From positions 1-64,000 of the forward strand of contig CAJEXI010000004.1 of assembly GCA_903994455.1 (NCBI GenBank): a stretch of DNA of 64,000 bases. Reading direction: 5' to 3'. Made by a program: the position numbers and the translations under genes. The notes below the pieces were generated by a model. That model saw only the letters and a program-made list of their open reading frames with translations. It was not told the DNA's origin and searched no databases. This DNA is from an uncultured Chlorobiaceae bacterium. Lineage in GTDB: Bacteria > Bacteroidota > Chlorobiia > Chlorobiales > Chlorobiaceae. Shown one piece after another: positions 48,208 through 56,423 of the stretch. Position 1 is the first letter of the stretch, and each line of letters opens with the position of its first letter.

Positions 48208-51069
48208 ATGAGCACTCTTCGCAGAAACATGATAAGCAGGGTGCTGTTGCCTGGCCTTTTGTTCTGGTTTGGCGGGATCGGGATACTCTCTGCAGAGGCT
48301 CCGGCCGAGAAGATGCCGACTGTTATGGACATTGACTTCCTGTTGAAAGCGCTGCCCGTTATTATTTCTCTTGCAGCCTTGTTCTTCGGGGCTTATCAAT
48401 GGGGGAAAAGAAATTCAGCAGTTCGCGAGAAGAAAGAGGTCGAGTTACATGTTGAGGCGGAAGTGAAAGAGACACAACAAGCAAAACAGAAAAAGAGCGA
48501 CTACGACTGCTATACTGAGGCACTGAAAGAGGAGCTTGGGTATATCTCCATGCTTGGGTTACCAGGTTTGGAGGGCGTCAAGGTAAACTTGAATAATAAC
48601 ACGTTTGTGCCGCTGCGCCTTACTGGTCGGCATGAGCAGGATGATCAGTCCCGTCAAAAACCGATACATCAAGGGGGTGATGATGGCGAAAAAACTCTCT
48701 ACCCCGACGAGATTCTGAAAAGGGCATTCCATGACAGGAGAGGCCGAAGGATGCTGCTGGTTATTGGTGATCCGGGCGCAGGGAAAACAACACTGCTTAA
48801 ATATTATGCGCTTTGTGCTCGTGATGACCAGGCGCGGCTTGGTTTTACAAGGCCGGTAGCGGTTTTTTATCTTCCCTTGCGTGAACTTGTACGCAATGAG
48901 CGCGGATCATATCAATCGTTGCAGAAAAACCTTGAGCTTTGGTCTGAAAGGCATCATCAAAACATACAGGAGCATTTTTTTGATGAATGGCTTCGGGGTG
49001 AAACGGTTCTTGTCTTGCTTGACGGCCTCGATGAAATCAGCAACACTGATGAGAGAAAAGAGGTGTGCAAGTGGATTGACAATGCCTGGAAGGGGTTTCG
49101 AAAGGCATATTTTATTGTGACATCGCGGGGAACAGGATACCGAAAAGATGAGGGCATAGAGCTGGAAGCCGAGTATGAGCGGGCTGATGTGCAGGATTTT
49201 ACTCCGAAACAGCAGGAACAGTTTCTAATAAGCTGGTTTACGGCAGCGTTTTTAAAAGATACACCCGAAGAAGGTGGTGACGTGGAGGAGTGGGAACGGC
49301 GCCAGAGGGCAAAAGCCAGAGTGCGAACTACAACAATGGTTGCGCATCTTAATGGCGAAAAGAACAAGGGGTTGCGACAACTGGCCGCCATACCCATGAT
49401 TCTGCAGATTATGGCGATCCTCTGGAAAGAGAGGGATTATATGCCCAAAAACCGTGTCATGCTCTATGACGCTGTGATCAATTATCTCCTCGAAATCAGG
49501 GATGAACGCAGAGGGATTAAACCACCGATGTCTGCGGCACATGCACGAATGGTGCTGCAGCCGGTTTCGCTGTGGATGCAGGAAAACAACAAAGATCAAC
49601 TCCTGAAATCGGAGATGCATGCAGCAATGCAGGAGTGGCTTGATACGGTTGATACTCCTCCAACTGCCGAAGTGTTTTGTGATTTCCTTGTCAAACGGGC
49701 TGGCTTGCTGGTAGAGACCGGGGGCAAAGAATACCGGTTCCGTCACAAATCATTTCGGGAATATCTCACTGGTGTGCAACTCAAGGAGGATCGTCCCTAT
49801 GAGCGTCTTCACAAGCTCATCATCAATTTTGGAGAGGATTGGTGGGAAGAACCACTGCGATTCTTTATTGGCTCTGTTGATGCCAATGTCTTTGATGCGT
49901 TTATGAAAAAGCTCTTTGATTCACCGGTCAGTGAGGAGTTAACAACAAAGAATCAGTTGCTATTACAGACCATCATTGAAGAGGCGAAGGTGAAAAAAAT
50001 TGATGCCCTGTGCACAAAACTTCTTGACACCACAACCACAGCCAGTCGCCAGCGGGTGGTTCTTGATTGCCTGAAAGCCATCGGAAAAGCCGCAGCGCTT
50101 AATGTTCTGGAGCAGTTCAAAGTGAGCAACTTTGCGAAAAACAAGGATATTGCTGATCGGGCTGATGATGTTATTCTTGATCTGCAACCGCCGGCGCCAG
50201 AAGAGATTGCAAGGGTATCAACTCCTCAACAAATTGTCAATCTGGAACAACGGCCATCATCATTCCGTAATTTCATTGAGCGCCAGTCCGAGTATATTCT
50301 GATACGTGGTGGGAGCTATCGTTACTCGGTTACAGGGAAAGAGGAGCATGTGCCAGATCTCTACGTTGCCAAATATCCTGTTACCAACAAGCTTTATCGC
50401 TCATTCATTGCTTCGTTGCCCAAGTTTGACCCACGGTTCATTGAAGAGCTGAACAAGATTGCCAAAAATAACACATGGGGTGGCGAATTTGGCGATTATC
50501 TCAAGGGGGAAAAAGACCTTGCAGTATTGTTTCGTTCAGCCTTTGATGAAGATCGCAAATTCGACGGAGATGATCAACCGGTGGTTGGTGTCACCTGGTA
50601 TGCCGCTCGCGCCTACTGCCTGTGGCTTTCGATGCAGGAAGAGAGTGAAAGACAATATCGTTTTCCGAATGAAGTGGAGTGGGAGTGGGCAGCAGGAGGG
50701 ATACAAGGAACAACCGGGCGGAAAGTGCGTGAATATCCATGGGCTGAAGAGAAGGGTGATGCAAGTCCAACACTGCTGAACTATAATAACAATGTAGGAG
50801 CTACCACGCCGGTTGGCAGCTACCCTGATGGAGCGACACCTGAGGGGCTGTATGATATGGCGGGTAATGTTTGGGAGTGGTGCAGCGATTGGTATGGAGA
50901 TGACGGTACGTTTACTGATCCGCTCGGGCCTGAAAGTGGTTCGCTCCGTGTGGTTCGTGGCGGGGGCTGGAGCTTCAACGCCGAGGACTGTCGGTCTGCG
51001 GATCGCAACCGCGACACGCCCGTCAACCGGAGCCACGATGTTGGCTTCCGCCTGGTGTTCGTCCCGTAG
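48208..51069 (+). CDS. DGR target protein 2: membrane-anchored NACHT-FGE/C-lectin
   Basis: 953 aa. Two N-terminal hydrophobic segments (VLLPGLLFWFGGIGILS ~12-28; ALPVIISLAALFFGAYQW ~48-65) suggest a membrane anchor. Then a charged linker, a pre-NACHT segment shared with target 1 (LGYISMLGLPGLEGVKVNL), NACHT NTPase (Walker A GDPGAGKTT ~186; Walker B VLVLLDGLDEIS ~267), helical region, and the FGE-sulfatase/C-lectin domain from ~694. The last 126 bp are VR2. The NTPase and helical regions are closely similar to target 1, so they are paralogues with different N-terminal modules. Confidence 0.93.
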   Translation: MSTLRRNMISRVLLPGLLFWFGGIGILSAEAPAEKMPTVMDIDFLLKALPVIISLAALFFGAYQWGKRNSAVREKKEVELHVEAEVKETQQAKQKKSDYDCYTEALKEELGYISMLGLPGLEGVKVNLNNNTFVPLRLTGRHEQDDQSRQKPIHQGGDDGEKTLYPDEILKRAFHDRRGRRMLLVIGDPGAGKTTLLKYYALCARDDQARLGFTRPVAVFYLPLRELVRNERGSYQSLQKNLELWSERHHQNIQEHFFDEWLRGETVLVLLDGLDEISNTDERKEVCKWIDNAWKGFRKAYFIVTSRGTGYRKDEGIELEAEYERADVQDFTPKQQEQFLISWFTAAFLKDTPEEGGDVEEWERRQRAKARVRTTTMVAHLNGEKNKGLRQLAAIPMILQIMAILWKERDYMPKNRVMLYDAVINYLLEIRDERRGIKPPMSAAHARMVLQPVSLWMQENNKDQLLKSEMHAAMQEWLDTVDTPPTAEVFCDFLVKRAGLLVETGGKEYRFRHKSFREYLTGVQLKEDRPYERLHKLIINFGEDWWEEPLRFFIGSVDANVFDAFMKKLFDSPVSEELTTKNQLLLQTIIEEAKVKKIDALCTKLLDTTTTASRQRVVLDCLKAIGKAAALNVLEQFKVSNFAKNKDIADRADDVILDLQPPAPEEIARVSTPQQIVNLEQRPSSFRNFIERQSEYILIRGGSYRYSVTGKEEHVPDLYVAKYPVTNKLYRSFIASLPKFDPRFIEELNKIAKNNTWGGEFGDYLKGEKDLAVLFRSAFDEDRKFDGDDQPVVGVTWYAARAYCLWLSMQEESERQYRFPNEVEWEWAAGGIQGTTGRKVREYPWAEEKGDASPTLLNYNNNVGATTPVGSYPDGATPEGLYDMAGNVWEWCSDWYGDDGTFTDPLGPESGSLRVVRGGGWSFNAEDCRSADRNRDTPVNRSHDVGFRLVFVP
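50944..51069 (+). other. DGR variable repeat VR2
   Basis: 126 bp aligned without gaps to the TR; 11 differences, all at template A. The closest of the three to the TR, so perhaps the most recently or least often rewritten. Confidence 0.95.
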
Positions 51070-51217
51070 TCAGTTGGCTGTTCATTCCGGCTTTGCTTTT
51101 GAGCGAGAGTGACGTTACAAAATTGTGGTGAGCGGCTGAGAGGGACGAACAGCCGCACGCCATAATTTTGCGTAACGGAACGACAACAGAAGATGCCGCC
51201 CCGTGGCGGCCGATTTT
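51070..51217 (+). repeat. VR 3' flank repeat, copy 2, with hairpin and terminator
   Basis: Same sequence as the flank after VR1. Hairpin 51113-51177; terminator GCCGCC-CCGT-GGCGGC at 51195-51217. Confidence 0.93.
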
Positions 51218-51218
51218 T

Positions 51219-51268
51219 TGAAAATTGTGACGATTTCACTCAAAATTACACAGCGGCGCATTCTTTCA
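51219..51268 (+). repeat. Leader homologous to the one before the DGR accessory gene
   Basis: This stretch (TTGAAAATTGTGACGATTTC...) aligns with 54152-54200, the leader just before the HRDC gene. It marks where an accessory gene and RT once began in DGR unit 1. Confidence 0.7.
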
Positions 51269-51297
51269 GTTGCGGCTTCTGTTGACTCCCTTGTGCC

Positions 51298-51405
51298 AGT
51301 TTGCAAACCACGCCATGCCGTTGGTTGCCTTTACAGAATATGCCAAGTGCAAAGGAATTCAGAAAAAAAATGTACCTTCCGGTGGTGGCCAGGAGAAAAA
51401 AAGGG
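51298..51405 (+). pseudogene. 3' tail of a lost DGR reverse transcriptase
   Basis: Nearly identical to the last ~100 bp of the RT gene (55548-55646): the frame reads FANHAMPLVAFTEYAK and so on. The rest of the RT and the accessory gene are missing between ~51268 and ~51298. It lies directly before the TR, the classical RT-then-TR order. Confidence 0.85.
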
Positions 51406-51422
51406 CATCAGTCGTGGGTTCG

Positions 51423-51548
51423 AACCGTGTGGTTCGTGGCGGGAGCTGGAACAACAACGCCGAGAACTGTCGGTCTGCGGATCGCAACCGCAACACGCCC
51501 GACAACCGGAACAACGATGTTGGCTTCCGCCTGGTGTTCGTCCCGTAG
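51423..51548 (+). other. DGR template repeat (TR), intact
   Basis: 126 bp with ten AAC codons, plus AGC, GAG, two GAT and GAC at the variable sites. AAC can mutate at both A positions to 15 amino acids without giving a stop. Three downstream or upstream genes end in copies changed only at these adenines. 25 of 26 adenines (stop excluded) are substituted in at least one VR; the A of ACG is never changed. Not itself a gene, though an open frame passes through it. Confidence 0.96.
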
Positions 51549-51850
51549 CTCAAAAGCAAAGTCGGATGACTGCCTCTGAACAGATTGATGACCCCGCCCC
51601 TGTATAGTTTCAGGGCAAAGAGCGCCACACACGATGCCCGGCATTGGTAGGATGAGCTGGATAGCCGTTTCGAAGATGACGGGCATTTTTTTTAATGGGC
51701 GCCATTGTCGTGGTATCAATGGTTATTACTTGTGGCGGAAGGAGAGTTGATAAAACAAATCATGTTGTTGAAGGCAACTTTTCATGAACAAGTTCAAGGT
51801 CCGTGTGCGTTATCCGGTAGGCTATGGCAGGCATTTAAAGACATCATGTT
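51549..51850 (+). other. TR downstream region and leader of target gene 3
   Basis: No gene seen. It contains a block at ~51643-51693 conserved after the decayed second TR (TTGG-AGGATGAGC-GGA-AGC-GTTT ... GGCATTTTTTT). This block may belong to the TR RNA used for cDNA priming; that is inference. The rest precedes target gene 3. Confidence 0.5.
51634..51693 (+). terminator. Possible terminator of the TR RNA
   Basis: ATGCCCG (51634-51640) pairs with CGGGCAT (51680-51686), followed by a T run; the loop is long (39 nt). Confidence 0.5.
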
Positions 51851-54001
51851 ATGGAAAAAGTCATAGAAGCGTTGATTAAAGCTGTCGTTGATAATTCCGG
51901 CATATCAACAACGACAGGCCTTTCGGCTCTCTTGGCCTCTCTCGGTCGTGTGCTCTACAAACGAATTCAGGGATCGAGGGCCGCGAAAGATTTGGCTCCC
52001 TGTTTCAGTAAAAAAGATGTGCAGCAAAAGCTGCGATTGTTTATTGAAAGCAAGTGGCAGAATAACTCACCGACAAGAGAGGAAGAGCCGCTTTTTACCC
52101 ACAAGTTTGTCTCAAAGTCAACATTAATACCGCATTTTATCAAGACCGCCTTCAACGAAAACAAGGTCAGCGACAAGTTTTATCTTGTGCTTGCCGACTC
52201 GGGAATGGGCAAGACCACCTTCATGATTAATTTGTATGTGCGTTATAATTCGGTGTTCAATATTCACAAAAAATACAAGATCAAGCTGATTCCGTTTGGT
52301 TATCAGGGTAATGTTATCGAAAAAATAAAGGAGATTAAAAAAGAGGAGATTCCTCATACAATCTTGCTGCTGGATGCTTTTGATGAATACACCAAAATAT
52401 TGCCTCCAACTGAACCTGACGGTCTAACCGATGATGAACGGTTCCGTCAAGTGCTCGACGAGGTGATTGAAACCGTGCAGGACTTTCGTGAAGTGGTCAT
52501 TACCAGCCGCACTCAATATTTCCCGGGTGAAGAGGATCAACCCTACGAACTGAAAATCCCGACGTTCGACAATAAAGGCTTCCATACCCTTGCCAAATTC
52601 TATCTTTCACCCTTCGATGACAAGGAGATACGATGCTATCTGAATAAAAAATATGGTATTGCAGGGTTTCTGAATCATCGTAAAAAGCAAAAGGCACGGC
52701 GCATTGTCCACAACTCTCCCAAGCTGATGGTTCGTCCCATGTTGCTCAGTTACATCGACTACCTGGTTGATGGTGATCAACACTATGCAAATACTTACGA
52801 TATCTATGAAGCACTGATCAACAAGTGGATTGAACGCGAAGGCCTCAAGCGTGAGCACCAGCATGTTAACCGCGAAAAACTGGAACAGAACCTTCATAAA
52901 TACTCACAACTGGTTGCCGTAAAGATTTATGAACAACGCAAGGCGAAAAAATCCCTGCAATTGTGCAAAGCGGATGCTACCGATGTCAATGTCGAACTCA
53001 AGGATTACCAGATGACCGGTCAGTCGCTTCTGACCCGCGATGCCGACAACAATTGGAAATTTGCTCATAAATCCATTCTTGAATTTTTTTTGGCGAAAGA
53101 GGCTCTCGAAAACGGTGCGTTTGCCACGAAGCTTGATTTTTCGGGTATGGACATGGCTCGCCAGTTTTGGATTGAACATCACTTGAAGCATTATCCTGAT
53201 TTTGTTTACGTCACAGGTGGCACTTTTTTGATGGGAAGTCCAGAGAGAGAGGCAGGTAGAACCGACACTGAAACGCAACATTCTGTTTTGATTTCTGATT
53301 TCATTTTTTGCAAATATGCGGTGACTGTTGCGGAGTTTAAACGATTCATAGACGAGTCAAACTATCAGACTGATGCCGACAAAGCCAACAGTAGCGGGAT
53401 TTTTGACGGCAAGGAGTGGCAAGAAAAAGCTGGCATAAACTGGAGACATGGAGTCTCAGGCAATGAGCGGAAAGAGGGGGAATACAATCATCCGGTCTTG
53501 CATGTGAGCTGGAACGATTCGGTTGCCTACTGCGAATGGTTGTCGAAGAAGAACGGAAAAACATTTCGGTTGCCCACGGAAGCAGAATGGGAGTATGCCT
53601 GTCGAGCTGGAACAACCACGCCATTCAGTACCGGCGAAAATATCACAACTGATCAGGCAAACTATAATGGCAATGTCCCCTATGGTCATAATAAAAAAGG
53701 GGTGTGGCGGAAAAATACGCTGGCTGTAAATAGTTTGAACCCCAATAAATGGGGGATTTACAACATGCATGGCAATGTGTGGGAGTGGTGCAGCGACTGG
53801 CATGGCGAAAAATATTATGACGAATGCAAAGCGAAAGGTACTGTTGAGAATCCTCCGGGCCCTGAAACCGGTTCGAACCGTGTGGTTCGTGGCGGGAGCT
53901 GGGACTGCAGCGCCGAGATCTGTCGGTCTGCGGCTCGCGACCGCGGCACGCCCGGCGGCCGGGGCGGCGTTGTTGGCTTCCGCCTGGTGTTCGTCCCGTA
54001 G
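51851..54001 (+). CDS. DGR target protein 3: NACHT-FGE/C-lectin
   Basis: 716 aa. NACHT-type NTPase near the N-terminus (Walker A ADSGMGKTTF ~114; Walker B TILLLDAFDEYT ~170; sensor-like VVITSRTQYFPG), a helical region ending AHKSILEFFLAKEAL, then a full FGE-sulfatase/C-lectin domain from ~451 (FVYVTGGTFLMGSPEREAG, HPVLHVSWNDSVAYCEWLS, FRLPTEAEWEYACRAGTTTP, NMHGNVWEWCSDW). The last 126 bp are VR3. Its NTPase is clearly different from targets 1 and 2, so the DGR serves two NACHT lineages. No effector domain recognised at the N-terminus (EKVIEALIKAVVDNSG). Confidence 0.93.
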   Translation: MEKVIEALIKAVVDNSGISTTTGLSALLASLGRVLYKRIQGSRAAKDLAPCFSKKDVQQKLRLFIESKWQNNSPTREEEPLFTHKFVSKSTLIPHFIKTAFNENKVSDKFYLVLADSGMGKTTFMINLYVRYNSVFNIHKKYKIKLIPFGYQGNVIEKIKEIKKEEIPHTILLLDAFDEYTKILPPTEPDGLTDDERFRQVLDEVIETVQDFREVVITSRTQYFPGEEDQPYELKIPTFDNKGFHTLAKFYLSPFDDKEIRCYLNKKYGIAGFLNHRKKQKARRIVHNSPKLMVRPMLLSYIDYLVDGDQHYANTYDIYEALINKWIEREGLKREHQHVNREKLEQNLHKYSQLVAVKIYEQRKAKKSLQLCKADATDVNVELKDYQMTGQSLLTRDADNNWKFAHKSILEFFLAKEALENGAFATKLDFSGMDMARQFWIEHHLKHYPDFVYVTGGTFLMGSPEREAGRTDTETQHSVLISDFIFCKYAVTVAEFKRFIDESNYQTDADKANSSGIFDGKEWQEKAGINWRHGVSGNERKEGEYNHPVLHVSWNDSVAYCEWLSKKNGKTFRLPTEAEWEYACRAGTTTPFSTGENITTDQANYNGNVPYGHNKKGVWRKNTLAVNSLNPNKWGIYNMHGNVWEWCSDWHGEKYYDECKAKGTVENPPGPETGSNRVVRGGSWDCSAEICRSAARDRGTPGGRGGVVGFRLVFVP
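53876..54001 (+). other. DGR variable repeat VR3
   Basis: 126 bp aligned without gaps to the TR; 17 differences, all at template A. Strongly Gly-rich result (RGTPGGRGGVVG). Confidence 0.95.
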
Positions 54002-54152
54002 TCAGTTGGCTGTTCATTCCGGCTTTGCTTTTGAGCGAGAGTGACGTTACAAAATTGTGGTGAGCGGCTGAGAGGGACGAACAGCCGCACGCCATAATTT
54101 TGCGTAACGGAACGACAACAGAAAGGCCGCCCCGTGGCGGCCGATTTTTTTT
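54002..54152 (+). repeat. VR 3' flank repeat, copy 3, with hairpin and terminator
   Basis: Same as the flanks after VR1 and VR2 (slightly different just before the terminator, AAGG for AGAT). Hairpin 54045-54109; terminator GGCCGCC-CCGT-GGCGGCC at 54125-54152. Confidence 0.93.
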
Positions 54153-54205
54153 GAAAACGTGAAGATTTTGTTCAAGGTTATACAACGGCTTATTACTTTA
54201 CTACT

Positions 54206-54667
54206 ATGCAGATAAAAATTTTTACCATACCTATCGGTGATGGTGGCGCAGTCCAGCAGGAGATGAACACCTTTTTGAAGGTGCATAAAATTCATGAAAT
54301 CGAACAAAAGCTGATCAGCAACAATAATGGATCCTGTTGGTGTTTTTGTGTGCGTTACCTTGAGACAGTCTTCACCACAGCATCAGAAAGCAAGGTCAAG
54401 GTTGATTATCGCCAGGTGCTTGATGAGCCAACCTTTCAGAAGTTCTCGGAGCTGCGCGTCATTCGAAAACAGGCAGCAGGAATAGAAGGACTGTCGGCGT
54501 TTATTCTGTTTACTGACGAAGAGCTTGCCGAGCTTGCAAAACTGGAGGAGATCACCGTCAAAAGCATGTTGGGTATCAAGGGAATCGGTGAAAAGAAGGT
54601 CAAGCGTTACGGTCACTATTTTATTGCAAAACCAGAAAACAATGAAGCGCCAGGGCCAGTTGCTTGA
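54206..54667 (+). CDS. HRDC-type DGR accessory protein
   Basis: 153 aa. The C-terminal ~80 residues form an HRDC-like domain (FQKFSELRVIRKQAAGIEGL, FILFTDEELAELAKLEEITV, MLGIKGIGEKKVKRYG), a nucleic-acid-binding module of RecQ helicases and RNase D. The N-terminal part (IPIGDGGAVQQEMNTFLKVH) may form another small domain. Known DGRs carry either an Avd or an HRDC accessory protein beside the RT, thought to help RT-template binding. It overlaps the RT start by 26 bp. Confidence 0.8.
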   Translation: MQIKIFTIPIGDGGAVQQEMNTFLKVHKIHEIEQKLISNNNGSCWCFCVRYLETVFTTASESKVKVDYRQVLDEPTFQKFSELRVIRKQAAGIEGLSAFILFTDEELAELAKLEEITVKSMLGIKGIGEKKVKRYGHYFIAKPENNEAPGPVA

Positions 54668-55646
54668 ACAGATTGCGGATCTGAATAATTTGTACGCAGC
54701 GTTTTACAAGGCGCAAAAAGGCAAGTCTTCCAAGCCTTATGTCTCTGCCTACAGAGAGCATTTGCATGAAAATTTGCAGAGGTTGCAGCATCAAATTGTT
54801 GCAGGGACGGTGGAAACGCTCAACTATCACACCTTCACCATTTACGATCCCAAAAAGCGGTTGATTTGTGCCACCTCTTTTTCACAGCGTGTTTTGCACC
54901 ATGCCATCATGAATCTTTGCCACTCCTCCTTTGAAAACTATCAACTCGCCGACAGTTTTGCCAGTCGTACCGGCAAAGGCACTTATGCTGCGCTCGACAA
55001 GGCAAGGCAGTATAATCGGCACTATCGGTGGTTTTTAAAACTTGATGTCCGCAAATATTTTGAGAGCATTGACCATGCAATTCTGAAAAAGCAGCTTCAC
55101 CGAATGTTCAAAGACCCTCCACTGTTGCGGCTGTTCGGGCAGATTATTGACAGCTACTCCACCGATGAGCAGAAAAGTGTTCCGATTGGCAACCTGACCA
55201 GCCAGTATTTTGCCAACCACTATCTCTCTGCGGCTGATTATTACGCTAAAGTAGTCTTAAAGGCCGCTGCCTATGTTCGGTATATGGACGATATGGTGTT
55301 ATGGTATAACGATAAAGAGGAATTGCTGGCAATGGGCTACAGGTTTCAGGAGTTTATTGCCAGTGAGCTGTTGCTTGTGCTGAAGCCATTTTGCCTGAAC
55401 GAAACCAGAAAAGGGTTGCCGTTTTTGGGCTATCTGCTCTATAAAGATCAAGTGCGGCTTGCCCCGCGAAGCAAAAAACGCTTTATCGCCACATCGCTGC
55501 GTTATGATGCAAAACTGAAAACGGGGCTATGGTCACAAAAGGAGTTCGCAAACCACGCCATGCCGTTGGTTGCCTTTACAGAATATGCCAATGCAAGAGA
55601 ATTCAGAAAGAATGTGTACAGTACAGTGGTGGCCAGTGAAGAATAA
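54642..55646 (+). CDS. DGR reverse transcriptase
   Basis: 334 aa from ATG 54642, overlapping the accessory gene by 26 bp. RT motifs: LDVRKYFESID (catalytic D135), GTYAALDKARQY, the DGR-type IGNLTSQ (182-188, in place of the QGxxxSP of other RTs), YVRYMDDMVLW with the YMDD box (214-217), and LPFLGYLLY. It copies TR RNA with errors opposite adenine; the cDNA replaces VR. It stands 3' of target 3, separated from the intact TR by that gene, an unusual order. Confidence 0.95.
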   Translation: MKRQGQLLEQIADLNNLYAAFYKAQKGKSSKPYVSAYREHLHENLQRLQHQIVAGTVETLNYHTFTIYDPKKRLICATSFSQRVLHHAIMNLCHSSFENYQLADSFASRTGKGTYAALDKARQYNRHYRWFLKLDVRKYFESIDHAILKKQLHRMFKDPPLLRLFGQIIDSYSTDEQKSVPIGNLTSQYFANHYLSAADYYAKVVLKAAAYVRYMDDMVLWYNDKEELLAMGYRFQEFIASELLLVLKPFCLNETRKGLPFLGYLLYKDQVRLAPRSKKRFIATSLRYDAKLKTGLWSQKEFANHAMPLVAFTEYANAREFRKNVYSTVVASEE

Positions 55647-55667
55647 GGTCCGTCAGTCGAGGGTTCG

Positions 55668-55767
55668 GACCGTGTGCTTCGTGGCGGGAGCGGGACAACA
55701 TCGCCGAGTACTGTCGGTTGGCTAATCGCAACTTCGACACCCCGACAACCAGAACCACAATGTTGGC
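55668..55767 (+). other. Decayed second template repeat (TR2)
   Basis: About 100 bp just after the RT, aligned to the TR from GGTTCG onward but with changes at non-A bases, small indels and loss of the 3' part (after TGTTGG it jumps to the TR-downstream block). It keeps the original RT-TR order. It cannot be the source of the VRs, since they match the TR exactly at non-A sites. Confidence 0.85.
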
Positions 55768-56080
55768 AGGATGAGCCGGAGAGCAGTTTCTATGGTGACT
55801 GGCATTTTTTTCTTGATAACAATTCAGGAAGTCCCTTCATTTCTGTAAGTTAGAAGCCCTGGAGGGAGCTGCAAATATTTCGTTATCGATTCTCCGTGCT
55901 TCAAAGAAAGAAAAGAGGGGGGCGGGTTATGCTGGCAAAAAAAAGACACCAACACCTCGTTTCTGAAACAAAAGATCAAGCATTCCACAGTGTTCCAGCA
56001 CCTGCAGTTTTTTTACAGACAAATCAGCGTTGTTGAAAACTATAGTCGTATAAAGGCTTCCCTGAACGCGAGTACACCCA
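55768..56080. other. Non-coding stretch after the DGR
   Basis: Starts with the conserved TR-downstream block and a T run (to ~55812). Beyond it I see no gene; purine-rich tracts only. Confidence 0.45.
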
Positions 56081-56086
56081 AAATTA

Positions 56087-56190
56087 GCAAGGGGGTGCTC
56101 CCACAATGTCAGAATAGGCTTGGGCTACACCTTTTGGATGGTTTTGTGAGGTGTCTGCAACCACAAGATCAAAAGCAATGGCAAATATCA
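56087..56190 (-). pseudogene. VapD-type toxin N-terminal relic
   Basis: The minus frame after the preceding small gene reads IFAIAFDLVVADTSQNHPKG then VAQAYSDIVGAPPC-stop. This resembles the N-terminus of VapD endoribonucleases (YAIAFD...). Only ~33 codons remain and the start codon is not clear. Confidence 0.45.
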
Positions 56191-56403
56191 GTGTTCCTTG
56201 GGATCATCCAGCATGTCGGTGAAGTGGTAATTCAGTTTTTCGCCGGATTCAACGACACGAATGCGCATAACGACCTCGCCATTCGGCAGTTAATTTCCAG
56301 CTCCGACGATCTTATAAACGGGGCCGAACAAGCCAAAACGTCGCCAGGTACCAACCAGAGCGGGGGGAAGTGGGAGTACTGCTGTGTCGATGGGTGGTGG
56401 CAT
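56188..56403 (-). pseudogene. DUF5397-like small protein (VapD partner) with internal stop
   Basis: 71 codons from ATG 56403: MPPPIDTAVLPLPPALVG, then WRRFGLFGPVYKIVGAGN, TAA, LPNGEVVMRIRVVESGEK, LNYHFTDMLDDPKEH. One in-frame TAA interrupts an otherwise good small protein of the kind found before vapD. Its stop abuts the vapD relic, as expected for a toxin-antitoxin pair. Confidence 0.5.
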
Positions 56404-56423
56404 GAAGTTGGAAGATTCATCAA

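Noticed and set aside
51416-51430. GGTTCGAACC, like a tRNA T-arm
   Set aside because: It is the 5' edge of the TR; no acceptor, D or anticodon arms around it.
51270-51548. Open frame of 92 codons running through the TR
   Set aside because: It consists of an RT 3' tail in another frame plus the TR. TRs often stay open because they copy coding VRs; no start signal or independent gene content.
43284-54001. The three similar gene ends as ordinary paralogues
   Set aside because: Ordinary divergence would hit all bases and third positions; the differences are confined to template adenines.
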